Source: Culex pipiens pallens (lineage: Eukaryota > Arthropoda > Insecta > Diptera > Culicidae). From it: 64,000 nt of DNA. The stretch is from assembly GCF_016801865.2 (NCBI RefSeq), contig NC_068939.1, positions 74,328,100 through 74,392,099 on the forward strand. The letters run 5' to 3'. Position numbers and translations under genes: made by a program. The number at the start of each line of letters is the position of its first letter. Within the stretch, counting starts at the first letter, position 1. Under the pieces are notes generated by a model. That model was not told the origin of the DNA. It worked only from the letters and a program-made list of their open reading frames with translations, and made no database searches. Positions 23,182 through 34,523 of this stretch are shown here, piece after piece.

Positions 23182-24768
23182 CACAGTGGTCCAGATCGCA
23201 AAATTAAGTGGAAAATGGATTTTCCGAAAAATAGTGACGTTTTGGAGCTTTGGTGTCTTCAGAAGAGTTGTTGCAAATGGAAAGGGGCAACTTTTGGTTT
23301 GGTTTAAAATTAGGGTGGTTCACGATTAGGGTGATTTTAAAAATCTAACTTTTCAGGAATATTTTTGGGAATTTTTATGTCTTCTAAAAAGTTGTTGGGC
23401 TGGCCAATTCAAGCAACTTTGTCGGAGACACCAAAATTTTATCTCGTAATCTACGCCTTCTATGACCAAATTTATAGAAAGCATCTGAGCAAACCTTCAA
23501 AAATCAGTTTTTTGGACGTGGCAATTCAGGGTTAACTTTTAGAGAAAAGTGATATTCGGAGCACTTTTAGAGCTCTACAAAACGAACATTTTCATTTTTT
23601 GACATGTCAATTTGGACTTAAGGGTCAAAAGCTACAGCCATTTTAAGGTAAAAAAGATGCAAATTTAAAACTTAAATATCTCGAAATGGCGCAAGCCAAA
23701 TTTTAAGCACTAGGTTGCATTTGAAAGAGGAGATCTAGCACTACAAACGCTGAAAAAATCTCAGGGGTGTTTTTCTTTAAACTTGAGATATCTTCATTTG
23801 AAAAAGTCTAATTTTCAAGGGAAAATCATATGGGACCACCCTAACGAAATTCGAAAATTGTCCAAATATATGTTTTTCCATGTAATTTGACCCGCTGAAT
23901 CTGAATCTGCCCTCAGAATTGAGCCAAAATGTCAACAAATCGATTTTTGGTCATATTTTGGGTTTAAATGATAATTTTACATGGAAACCCAAAATATGAC
24001 CAAAAATCGATTTGTTGACATTTTGGCTCAATTCTGAGGGCAGATTCAGATTCAGCGGGTCAAATTACATGGAAAAACATATATTTGGACAATTTTCGAA
24101 TTTCGTTAGGGTGGTCCCATATGATTTTCCCTTGAAAATTAGACTTTTTCAAATGAAGATATCTCAAGTTTAAAGAAAAACACCCCTGAGATTTTTTCAG
24201 CGTTTGTAGTGCTAGATCTCCTCTTTCAAATGCAACCTAGTGCTTAAAATTTGGCTTGCGCCATTTCGAGATATTTAAGTTTTAAATTTGCATCTTTTTT
24301 ACCTTAAAATGGCTGTAGCTTTTGACCCTTAAGTCCAAATTGACATGTCAAAAAATGAAAATGTTCGTTTTGTAGAGCTCTAAAAGTGCTCCGAATATCA
24401 CTTTTCTCTAAAAGTTAACCCTGAATTGCCACGTCCAAAAAACTGATTTTTGAAGGTTTGCTCAGATGCTTTCTATAAATTTGGTCATAGAAGGCGTAGA
24501 TTACGAGATAAAATTTTGGTGTCTCCGACAAAGTTGCTTGAATTGGCCAGCCCAACAACTTTTTAGAAGACATAAAAATTCCCAAAAATATTCCTGAAAA
24601 GTTAGATTTTTAAAATCACCCTAATCGTGAACCACCCTAATTTTAAACCAAACCAAAAGTTGCCCCTTTCCATTTGCAACAACTCTTCTGAAGACACCAA
24701 AGCTCCAAAACGTCACCATTTTTCGGAAAATCCATTTTCCACTTAATTTTGCGATCTGGACCACTGTG
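23182..24768. mobile_element. 1.59-kb near-perfect foldback (giant hairpin) element
   Basis: Two 784-bp arms (23182-23965 and 23985-24768) are reverse complements around a 19-nt loop (23966-23984). The centre of symmetry is the same at the tips and at the loop, so there is no net indel between the arms, and I found one mismatch in the segments I compared (near 23232). The ends read CACAGTGGTCC...GGACCACTGTG, with a 5-bp direct repeat CACTG at 23177-23181 and 24769-24773. Nothing is encoded. If transcribed it would make a long double-stranded RNA. It is inserted inside the retroposon at 22556-24944. Confidence 0.9.
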
Positions 24769-24967
24769 CACTGGTCGTGGCCGGCGCTGTGATTGGCTAG
24801 CATGATAGGGACATTTGAAAGTTGCGAAGTGGTGATGATTGGTTCCTACTCTTCATCTGTGGTCCACGGAGCAATTCTTGGAGGTCCTGGTCAATAACAG
24901 AGTAGCAACTACGGGTAGACACCAATGCTATGCTATGCTATGCTATTAACAATGTACCGCAAAAAGA

Positions 24968-26013
24968 TTTTTTTTCTGCAAAAAAAACTTAGAGGTTAGA
25001 ACTTTCATAAAAACTAGTGATTGAAAACCGACTTTACTGCTGTACAATGCATTTTTCGTAACTTTTTGCATTGATACTTCAAAATATGGCTTGTTTTTAT
25101 ATTTTTTTGCAAATATTTTTCTCAATAAACTTTAATACAAAAACAAGTCTTATTAACTGAAAACAATTTGACAATCATGTTTTTGCGTTGATAACGACTC
25201 TTACATGTTTGAACTTTTTTATATTTAGATTTTTTATTGAAAACTAATGATTGCAAAACAACTGGACAGGTGTAAAATGCATTTTTGATCACTTGTAAAT
25301 TCAACGTTTTCCCGCCACTCGACTTTGGTTTGAGTCGAGAGACATAAACTTCAAACAATATTTGCAACGGCCTAAATTAACCTAAAATATAAAAAAAAGG
25401 AAAAATCATGTCTCTCTCAAGCTAATTCGGCCAAATTCAAGTCGAAATAGCAGTCAATGACGGTTAGAGGAAAAAATTATCAAAATGGACCTTTTTGGAA
25501 TAATATTTATTATCAAGAAAATAATGATTTTTTTTTTCTTCAAATACTCTCACTGTAACTGTTTCACCGGCAACACCCAACGCTCGATATGGTTAGTGTC
25601 ACCCCTTTTGTCGCTGTCTTCTTCAAAGAGTGCAGCATTTATATAGTTTAAATGTGCATCAGTGCATCTCGTTGCTTACTACACTATCATTTACTTTTTC
25701 TGGTGCCATCAGGGTAACAAAATTAAAAAAAAATGGAAATGCAATAAAAAAACATGTAAGGTTTCATAAAACAAAATTTTCCTAACTTCTTTTTATGAGC
25801 TAGAACATTTTATCAGTTGTGGAAAACATTTGAATGTTTCAAAAAACATTTATTTGGCAACCCTGGCTTCTGACACGACCGATCATGAATTGCACTTTGA
25901 GTTGGCGCATTCCTCTACTCTGCTCTGCTCACTGTCTGACTGATGCAGCACCAGATGCATCATCGCCTAGTGCAGTGGAAAACTTTTCCCGAGTGTTTGA
26001 TTTAGAGCAATAG
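24968..26013. repeat. AT-rich DNA with a diverged local duplication
   Basis: 25005-25060 and 25235-25295 share a passage ('actagtgattgaaaaccgac' versus 'actaatgattgcaaaacaac', then 'aatgcatttt'), suggesting a diverged tandem repeat with a period of about 230 bp. The rest is AT-rich without defined features. Confidence 0.4.
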
Positions 26014-26105
26014 TCAAAACTGCAACAGAGGCAGCTGGGAGAATCGAACTCGGGTGCTCGTTTTTGGCGGTGTGCTCGATCCACTTTGAGCCATCATTAA
26101 TTTTC
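26014..26105 (-). repeat. Degenerate tRNA-like SINE fragment
   Basis: The minus strand carries 'tggctcaaagtggatcgagc' (A-box-like) and 'gagttcgattctccc' (B-box-like) about 45 nt apart. The acceptor stem is not convincing and no target duplication was found. Probably an old SINE head. Confidence 0.4.
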
Positions 26106-28190
26106 GTGATCGAAGGCGATTTTTTGTCCTTCCGGGATTTTCGCAGCTGGGGTGAAATGTTTTACCTTGTACTATTCCTCTCCGTCTGAATTTCGGAAAA
26201 ATGAGGGGTAGCAAGCAAAAAGAAAAAAAAAACGTTCCAAAAATACTCGAAATCGTGGCTCGGATGGCAATCGTTCATTCATCATCGAACGGATGAACGA
26301 GCATTCGATACGCGGAACCATTAATATGATGGTCTTTCGTGATGGTATTTACTTTGGCCGTGGGACCTTAAACGGTGTACTATTTGTATTCTTAGATGAG
26401 ATCTTAAATATTGCTAGGACATTTAAAATATTGTAAAGTTTTTAAAAGTTTTTTTTGAAAATTATTGAAAATTAATAACATTCTCTTTATTATTATTTTT
26501 TGAATAAATTATTTTTTCCAAAGGCACTTATTTAAGATACATTAACGTCAACAATATTTCTCACCTCAAACAAAAATTCTCACAAAGTGACCTTCAATGT
26601 TTCCCACCACCCAAACGAGCAAGGTGGAAAACAACTCTTTGTAGCATGACAGCAAACACAAAAAGAAGAGAAAAAAGAATCCCCCAAAGAACAAACAAAA
26701 ACTGCAAAGGTATGGCAGTCGTCATACCGTTCATTTTCCGACGTCTTGTGCTTGGCCAAGACGACGACGACGGCGACGTTCTGCGCAAGAAAATTCCTTC
26801 CTGTCAACAGCCGACCTTCTACCACCCTCCACCGAAAAAAACCGTGCACACCACGTGGGTGAGTCATTAAACAGTCTGTCCCTCAAGGCAGGGATCAACC
26901 CGAAATTGCTTAATGGATTGCAAATGACAAAAATAAACCATTGCGAGATCAATAACAACTCAAGGGAGAGCAAAATACACATAAAGGTAACGCCAAACTT
27001 TGAGTCTCAAACGAAAAGGAAAAACTCAATTTTTCCTCCCTCAGATTATAATTCAAATCCAATAAACGAAAAGTTATTGCATCTGCGAGTGCTCGCATGT
27101 TTTTTTTTTGCGTTGAAATTCAAACCGACTGGCACATACTTAAACCTTGGCCAACCCTACCACCCAAGCAAGACAGTGTGTGTGTGTGTGTGTCGTCGTC
27201 GCCATTTTGTCTTACATGTTTTGACAGTTTTCCAAACTAATTTAAATTTAAAACACATTATGTGTGCAGTAAAATCTCACATGGTCGATGTTTGTTCGGG
27301 CGGGATGGGATGGAAAATTGGAGGGAAAATATTTGAAGAAAACTCCGATGGCAGCTTGCTGGTCTGAGTGGGGAGAGAGAGTAATGAGAGGACACATTTT
27401 GACTGGAGTCTAAATCATAAGTTTGGTTGTACTTTATTTTTGAAATCATCGAAACTACTTTTAAATTTGCAAATATTTTTTGAAATTTATGTTATCGACT
27501 CTGGGGATACTTCAAATTTCAAATATTAAAATTTAAATTACAAGCCATGGGTTTAACATTTTTAATGAAAAAAGTGTTTTAAACCTGCCAACATGTTCTG
27601 CCATCTTTAGTTTTCAAAATATCAAAGTATTGGCGAAATATTTTTTTTCGAAAAAAAAACTTGTTGCAGTTTGCAGGAATTTTACAAAAACAAAAATATT
27701 GTTGATTGATCTCAAATATGCTTAATATGATTTTATACATTTCAAATCATGTTTTATTTTTATTTCGATTTTTTTTCTACCTGAGGAAATTTTTTGATTT
27801 TCTTCATTCATTGGTAATTTTTTTAATATGCATTTTTCTTGTTATTATTTTTTTTTGGTTTTATTGATAGTATTATGCCGATTCTACAACTTCCAATCAT
27901 TATATTTTGCCTATTTTCAGTATTTCAAAATGTTCCAGTCACTTTTTTTAAATAAGCCATTTTGCATAGTTTGTTTCTCAAAACAAGTCCCTATACAAAC
28001 ATGTTCAAAAATCCGTATCTTGGAAAGGGGTTTTCTAATCGACTTGATTTCTTCGGAAAAAGGTTACGTTTAGAATAAAAAAAAGGAAACCAAAACTTAT
28101 TATTATTAAAAGCTTAATTTTGACAAACCCCCCTACGCTTTTTTAATTTTTTGATATTTTTTAGGGAAATTAAAATGCTAAATTATGAAC
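26106..28190. other. Unassigned sequence
   Basis: 26580-27370 is more balanced and has overlapping frames on both strands, including a 170-codon plus frame (26855-27367) that crosses a GT microsatellite (27176-27192) and has no domain I recognise. 27400-28190 is AT-rich and contains at about 28015-28060 a copy of the dispersed motif 'cttgatttcttcggaaaaag'. No gene is supported. Confidence 0.4.
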
Positions 28191-28448
28191 TATACTGCCC
28201 ATGATCGCATAAATGTCCCATATGCATTTTCAACGATTTCGAGTTATTGATGCAGTTTGGTTCAAAATTGTGTGCTCTTTCAAAAGAGCCTATAACATCC
28301 AGTACTTTGTTCTAGAAATCAGGAGGAAATCCAGTTTTTCCGCGAAAACTTAACCCGTAGCCTTATGTATGGGACAAACTTCAAATGCGTTTTTCTCAGC
28401 TTGCTGTTTTTGCATATGGGACATTTATGCGAACATGGGCAGTATAGT
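28191..28448. mobile_element. 258-bp MITE with ~39-bp TIRs
   Basis: The left end 'actatactgcccatg' and its inverted partner 'catgggcagtatagt' open TIRs of about 39 bp. One base differs (position 16, a/t), and they run inward through 'tcgcataaatgtcccatatg'. The outer TA dinucleotides fit a TA target duplication of the Tc1/mariner type. The interior has no coding capacity. Strong TIR identity suggests a fairly young insertion. Confidence 0.85.
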
Positions 28449-29086
28449 GCATAGCAGACGTTTTTATTTTGGTCAAGGGATGTTTTCTAGAAAATAAACT
28501 AATTTTTGAATTTTAAATACAAACATTCGATTTTTATCAAAAATAATGTTTGGATATAAAATTGGATATGCAATCGAGAAACACATTTGTAAAATTTTGA
28601 TTAAGTGCCCCGTTTTCAAGTTATAACCAATTTCAGGTATTTTTTCAATTTAAAAAAAGTGACTCTAGTATATTTATGAAAAACAAAACAAAATCAAATT
28701 GCTAAGACAACTCCCTACCATTTTCTTTCTAACATTGTAGATCCGACATTTAGTAACTGAGATATGGTATTTAAAAAATGACAATTACTTAATCAGCCTT
28801 TGTTATTTAATTGACGAAATCTTGGAAAGAAATGATCCGATTTTCAGTTTAATAAAATGTTTTGTGAAATTTTCTCAATCCTTTGATAAAAATCTCTTCA
28901 AAATTTCAAAATCACATCTTTCGTATCAAAATACTCAAACTTATTATTTCATATTTTTAAAATAAAATTAACAGTTGGCATTATTGCTAGATCTTTAAAG
29001 GTTAAAACTGCAGAAAATTTAGCTGGTTAAAACAAAATTATTTTAAATCTAGTATCTCTAGAAAAATATATAAATTTATTAAAAGG
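28449..29086. other. AT-rich spacer
   Basis: AT-rich DNA with no recognisable feature between two MITEs. Confidence 0.4.
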
Positions 29087-29094
29087 GTTTCTAA

Positions 29095-29185
29095 TAGAGG
29101 TGTGCGAAACCGCTCTTTTTCAGGAGACGCTCTTTTGAACGGATCTTTCGCTCTTTTTTGAATTTTTTTTTTTTGCCCACCTCTA
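29095..29185. mobile_element. 91-bp hAT-like MITE
   Basis: Flanked by an exact 8-bp direct repeat GTTTCTAA (29087-29094 and 29186-29193), the hallmark length for hAT transposition. The TIRs are TAGAGGTGTGC and its inverted partner GCCCACCTCTA. The interior is little more than repeated 'gctctttt' motifs. A related terminus ('gcccaactcta') sits at about 3130-3142. Non-autonomous. Confidence 0.85.
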
Positions 29186-29193
29186 GTTTCTAA

Positions 29194-29639
29194 TGAAATA
29201 TCAAAAAACAAGTGTATGAACTTTCATAAAGAAACGTCATTTGAAAGCCTTAAACCCCAACAACAAAAACCCCTTCAAATCTTCGTTTTTTGTCTCAGTA
29301 GATATTTTTGCTCTTTTTTCATATTATTTTATTTTTGGCGATGAAAAGTAGGCCACTTCAACATTCAAGAATAAGAGGCAAAGTAAAAAGTTTCACAAGT
29401 TATTATAACATCCATTGATTTTTGTTTTTCATCATTTTTCAATAAATTAATTAAAAATTAATAAAAAAATAATTTCAAAATATTTTTTCGGATGAATTGG
29501 GGGAAATTGTCATATACTAGCAGGTTAAGTATTTGGTCCTATTTCCACCAAATTTTCTTAATTTAATTATTGATACACCTTTTTTGGAAAAAAAATGTTC
29601 ACTTCTTACTGAAATGTTTAACACTCGATGTAAGTTGAA
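29194..29639. other. AT-rich spacer
   Basis: No feature recognised. Runs of A/T and scattered stops. Confidence 0.35.
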
Positions 29640-30130
29640 ATAGAAGCTTTGGCAACAAGTTGCAAAAAGAAGATTTTTCAGCACAAGTCGTACAAAGCGA
29701 GGTTTACCGAGTTGGATAAATACAACGACCGCTAAAAAAACAAGTTTTGCTATGAGTTGCTCAGAAGATTTTTTTACAATTTCGAATAACACTTTTTGAG
29801 TTGAATTTTATGTTAATCATCTATGTGTAAAGTAATTCATCGTTCAAATAATAAAATATATTGAAAAATGTTACTTTTCGTTACTAGTGCTGACAAGTTC
29901 ATCTTTTCAGCACCCATTTCAGTGCTGAAAAGAAGAACTTTTCAGCACTGTTATTGAATGGCATTAATTTTTCATTCTGTAAATTTTGGTAGAGAAAAGT
30001 AGGTCGTTTCGACGTTCGCGAATGACAAGAATAGTAAGTAGTTACACGACGGAATATCCAAAAACTTCGATTTGCTGTAATTGAACGCACAGGTGGTGTT
30101 GTACCAACATTAGGTGTTCGTTGGAGATCC
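29640..30130. repeat. Dispersed stem-loop repeat, copy B
   Basis: Shares 'gaggtttaccgagttggata' with copy A (4250-4560), and a close variant of it with copy C (62880-63030). It also has the 'cagtgctgaaaagaagaac' hairpin arm complementary to 'cttttcagcac' (29905-29960). The right side (30097-30122) has 'ccaacattaggtg', also present at 47465-47478. Non-coding. Confidence 0.5.
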
Positions 30131-31311
30131 ACACTGTTTCCCTACTTCATGTAAAAATTTGCACTTTGAATTTTGTTCGAGGCATCATTTTTTTTTAATT
30201 TATACAAATAACTGAAGCCCTTGTTTCAAACAAATCCGTTCTGATAAATATTAATGAATAATTTAATTTGAAATGACTACATAAAAATGCAGAAATGATT
30301 TTGGCTTAATGGGAATACAATTTTTTTGTAATCTCACTGAATTAAAATGAAAAAAAAAATTGAGGTCATAAATAAAAATTCAGTAAAACCAAATCAATTA
30401 AACTGTAGTTGGAATCCATTAACTTTTAATGTTATTTAAATTTTCAAAAAAATTGAGATTCTTGGGAAACTTTTTTTTTTTGGAAAACCTAATTGTACAC
30501 AAATTTTTATTCTTCAAGATTGTAATTTTTGTAAATCATTTTTATTTTGTTTTTTATTTTTTTTTCGAATTTTTCTAGCTTAATTTAAATTAATTTAGAA
30601 TTTATTTCAAAATGAGACCTTTGATTCCTCGAGCACATCGTGCGAGAGCAAAAATTGCACCACTCCTTCCACTGCTAGGCTGTCGAAGCGGCGAAGATCT
30701 TTCCAATAAATAACTTTTGTGTGACTTATGTTCTCCACCGTCTAGCTGGCTGCTCCCGCAAATGTCTAAGGGCACGTGTAAGTATGTGCCACGTATCAAG
30801 TTGGGATTCGCGATTTTTGCGTGGGTGGGCGGGCGATTTGTTGATAGTCGAGAGTGGGAAAAAGTTTTTCGCTGGCACTTTTATCTAGCGCTTTTGCTTC
30901 CGGGATTGCGGTTTTTCGCAGAATTGGGAAAAGTGGAAAAGATTTGCCAATTTCCGAAGGTTCCTTGCGGGAGAGAGAGAGGGAAAAAAGTTTTGTTTTC
31001 TTTGGCGAATTATGCTGATGATATTGGTGTTTTGGTTTGGATTTGGAAAGTTTCGTTTGGAATAAATCTTTGGTGGGGGAATTTATTTGTATTAAAAGTT
31101 GCTCCTGTGAGGTGGGATCAACAAATAAGAAGTCGTGTTATTATTTGAAAAGGAAATCAGCTGGAAATTGATTCAGTACGGATTCTTTTTGATAAACAAT
31201 TTGCTTTGATGAAACAAATTGACTTTGTTTTTTATTCCAAGAACATTGTTGAGTTAAAATGAATCATGAAGGAAAACATGAGAAGAATAAATGAGAAAAG
31301 ATGAGAGATGA
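30131..31311. other. Unassigned sequence
   Basis: 30131-30600 is AT-rich. 30600-31150 is more balanced, with a 143-codon plus frame (30717-31148). That frame contains a YADD tetrapeptide but none of the surrounding reverse-transcriptase motifs, and I do not accept it as coding. No RNA gene or repeat end seen. Confidence 0.4.
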
Positions 31312-31970
31312 GGGGTGGGAGATGAGAAATGAGAGATGAGAGATGAGAGATGAGAGATGAGAGATGAGAGATGAGAGATGAGAGATGAGAGATGAGAGAT
31401 GAGAGATGAGAGATGAGAGATGAGAGATGAGAGATGAGAGATGAGAGATGAGAGATGAGAGATGAGAGATGAGAGATGAGAGATGAGAGATGAGAGATGA
31501 GAGATGAGAGATGAGAGATGAGAGATGAGAGATGAGAGATGAGAGATGAGAGATGAGAGATGAGAGATGAGAGATGAGAGATGAGAGATGAGAGATGAGA
31601 GATGAGAGATGAGAGATGAGAGATGAGAGATGAGAGATGAGAGATGAGAGATGAGAGATGAGAGATGAGAGATGAGAGATGAGAGATGAGAGATGAGAGA
31701 TGAGAGATGAGAGATGAGAGATGAGAGATGAGAGATGAGAGATGAGAGATGAGAGATGAGAGATGAGAAATGAGAGATGAGAGATGAGAGATGAGAGATG
31801 AGAGATGAGAGATGAGAGATGAGAGATGAGAGATGAGAGATGAGAGATGAGAGATGAGAGATGAGAGATGAGAGATGAGAGATGAGAGATGAGAGATGAG
31901 AGATGAGAGATGAGAGATGAGAGATGAGAGATGAGAGATGAGAGATGAGAGATGAGAGATGAGAGATGAA
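31312..31970. repeat. 7-bp tandem array (AGAGATG)n
   Basis: About 94 copies of a 7-bp unit with a handful of variants (a slightly degenerate left edge and one 'gagaaatg' near 31767). The 236-residue minus-strand frame is a SerHisLeuSerSerLeuIle repeat produced by the 21-nt period and is not a gene. Confidence 0.96.
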
Positions 31971-34087
31971 ACATGTTGATAGTGCAGTTATTTCCTAGAT
32001 TTTTTATTTAAATTACCATCTTAATTAAGAGTCAAAATGTCAAAAAAGAAACACAAATTTCAACCTTCCCAGGTCACCAGAGGGAAGTCACCCAAGTGTA
32101 ATGAAACCATGTTTAATCCAGTGGTGTAAAACATACAATTTTATTTGTTCACTGACCAGAAGCCACAAAATGGAATGTTTCCTTCCCGCAGCTCTTCCTC
32201 CGTAAATATCCATGGTAAATGAGCAGAGTGAACAAAAAACTACCCTCCCAAAAAAAAAAAGTATATCGCAAACATGATTCCGTATTTTACCTCCCTTGTT
32301 AGCCGGGCACTAGTGTCACTTCCAGGACAACACACCCCAAAAAAGCAAGGCGGGGGTATGCTCTCATTTTTTTGTTATTTAATTTTGCACCATTTTTCGA
32401 CCCATTCCGTGCTGTGCTGTCGGAAAATGCAATTTAATTCGCTAGCCGCAATTTGCAGGATTTTCAAACAAGGACATTCGGCCAGCGGAAATGGCGAAAA
32501 TAGTATCATTCGAATGCTGGTGCTTTTTTATTGGACGGTTTTTCGTTCGAAAGAGGAATGAAACCCCCAAAATTACACGACTCATTAAACTTTCACCACA
32601 GACGCAACTCCCTTGGCGTGCAACGGAAAATTGTGGAAATTGCATTTTTCCGTTATTTGACTCAATTAAACCAGACGTTAAAATGCACTTTTGGTATCGA
32701 TTTTCTCACAAACTTCACCATCCCAAAATTTTCCTCGAAATTTAAACTACTCCAAAGCAGCCACAAAGCTATTTCCATAATTTTCGTCCACCTCCCTGTA
32801 CGTGCAGAAGAGTGTGCAGATTTGTGGCACGCCGGAAGAAATGCATCCGGCCGGCCGGCAACGCCGTGGCCACGACAGCTTTTCCGCCGGGAATGGACAT
32901 CTAAACTGAACTGGTGGTGCCATATGGTGGACCCCGTGCCAGCCAGCTGGTGCTCTGTCGTGATGACATATGCCGGAAAACCCGGGCGGGACTGACCCCA
33001 GGGAGGGTGCGGGGTTGAGAAATTGCTTTGTGCTTTATTTAAATGTTGTTGGGGGAAGGTGAAGCTTTTGGAAGGGAACTATTTCAATGTTTTGAGATTT
33101 AAGTATATTTTTTCTAATTTTTTTTAAATCTTTAAAACTGTTCAGAATAGTATATATTTGTCTGTCATGGGTTTACATGCTCTTTATGCATTTGTTTTTA
33201 ATTTATATTTATTCCGAGTTTCTTTTCCATGTACATTTATTCAGTTAAAATATTATGGAGTGTCCAATGAGAGTCGATGACTTTTCACCTCAATTTTAAA
33301 TATTAGCAATTTTGATTTATTCATGAAATATTGTAGCTTTCGCCATTCAGTGATTTCAAATGTGGAAGAAACTGCTCCTTATAAATTAGTTGCTGAGTTT
33401 ATTTGTTGTACCTTCTTCAAAAAGTATTTACTTATCTTTGCACTTGCTTTTTGTTTTTTACGTAAAAGTTATTTTAAAGTTTGATTGTTTTTAAATTATT
33501 TAGAACCTCTGAATCACTTTATCCAAAACTATAAATATGCATATTTGATTTTTCTTTTCAATTGTAAGATATTATGTATTTGCAATTCAATATAACATTT
33601 ACCTATTGTCGGTCAAAGTTTAAAAATTGAGGAAATAAAAACTGTAGCTCCTCGAGTATAGTTATTTTGAAATGGATATACATAAACACTATTTTAGGAA
33701 TCAGATATACAAATACTATTTTTAACCTAAAACCAATAATTGAAACGGTACTTTTTATCGGCAAAGTACCTTCATAAAGATTTTTTGGTAGTTTGAATAC
33801 ATTTTCTAAATATTTGAATTTTAAAAATCTGTAGAAAAAAACTTTTCTTTGAATTTTTTTTAATTTTCTTAAAATTATTTTGAACTTTGAGCTAAAATTT
33901 AATAATTATTTTTAAAGCATAACGTTGGCATGTCTTTAAAATAAGCTGTAGTCAAAAAAAGCCAAATATATTTCTAAAAAATAATCGTAATAGAATTATG
34001 AAATATTTTCCGGCGATTTAAAATATCATTTAAAATTTCTTACTAAAACTTTTTAAGTTTACACAAAAAACATAAAATACACTCAAT
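31971..34087. other. Unassigned sequence
   Basis: 32160-33020 is relatively balanced, with overlapping frames on both strands (32491-32745 plus, 32531-32995 plus, 32442-32645 minus), none recognisable. 33030-34087 is AT-rich with no defined element. The last bases form the left target duplication of the SINE that follows. Confidence 0.4.
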
Positions 34088-34098
34088 CAAGTTTATAT

Positions 34099-34512
34099 CA
34101 AAAATCAAATTATTCGTTCTACAGCATTGCCTTGGCGTTCTCGATTGCGAGATTCCTACTCGAAACTAGGTGTTCGAAGGCTTGATTGTTGAGGCAATTG
34201 CAAACCTCTTTTTACACCTTAGCTTCCATCCACCCCGGGATTCGAACTGCCGACCTTTGGATTGTTAGTCCAACTGCCTACCAGCGACTCCACCGAGGCA
34301 GGACCCAGGGAGACGACTTCTACACCTGGAATGAGCTAACGACCTATCCTTTTTTTTTAGGTTAGTCCGGGGCCAACATTTACTTCCCTGTCCGACGGAA
34401 GGCGTGATCAGACAATTCTCGTCTCGAAAAATGCCACCGGGACTTTCTGGGATCGAACCCAGGCCGACTGGGTGAGAGGCAATCACGCTTACCTCTACAT
34501 CACGGTTCCCGG
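34099..34512 (-). mobile_element. Dimeric SINE with two tRNA-like units in the same orientation
   Basis: Bordered by an 11-bp direct repeat with one mismatch (34088-34098 CAAGTTTATAT, 34513-34523 CAAGTTTAAAT). On the minus strand the head starts at 34512 and contains B box 'gggttcgatccc'. The next segment 'cggtggcatttttcgagacg' matches the body of the SINE at 8000-8274. A second tRNA-like unit follows at about 34297-34215 with B box 'cagttcgaatccc', then a 3' body ending near 'gctgtagaacgaataattt'. Twin from Culex pipiens is a published precedent for dimeric tRNA SINEs, but I do not assign this copy to it. Confidence 0.78.
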
Positions 34513-34523
34513 CAAGTTTAAAT

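Larger units (their letters stand above)
22556..24944 (+). mobile_element. tRNA(Thr)-headed retroposon carrying a nested foldback element
   Basis: The insert is bounded by an exact 23-bp direct repeat at 22533-22555 and 24945-24967 (begins ATTAACAATG, ends CAAAAAGA). It starts at a tRNA-like head and ends in a short (ATGCT)n tail, the expected anatomy of a SINE mobilised by LINE machinery. Minus the nested 1587-bp foldback and its 5-bp duplication it is about 800 bp, long for a SINE. It includes an opposed second tRNA-like unit at about 22690-22765 (minus strand, B-box-like 'ggatcgaacccc'), so the element is composite. Confidence 0.85.

Noticed and set aside
26855..27367. 170-codon plus frame, the longest outside arrays
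   Set aside because: It runs through a GT microsatellite (Val-Cys repeat), shows no domain, and is overlapped by minus-strand frames of comparable quality.
30717..31148. YADD motif suggesting a reverse transcriptase
   Set aside because: The other conserved reverse-transcriptase blocks are absent from the 143-codon frame, and a four-residue match is expected by chance.
31264..31974. 236-codon minus frame
   Set aside because: It is a translation of the (AGAGATG)n array, with no independent evidence of coding.
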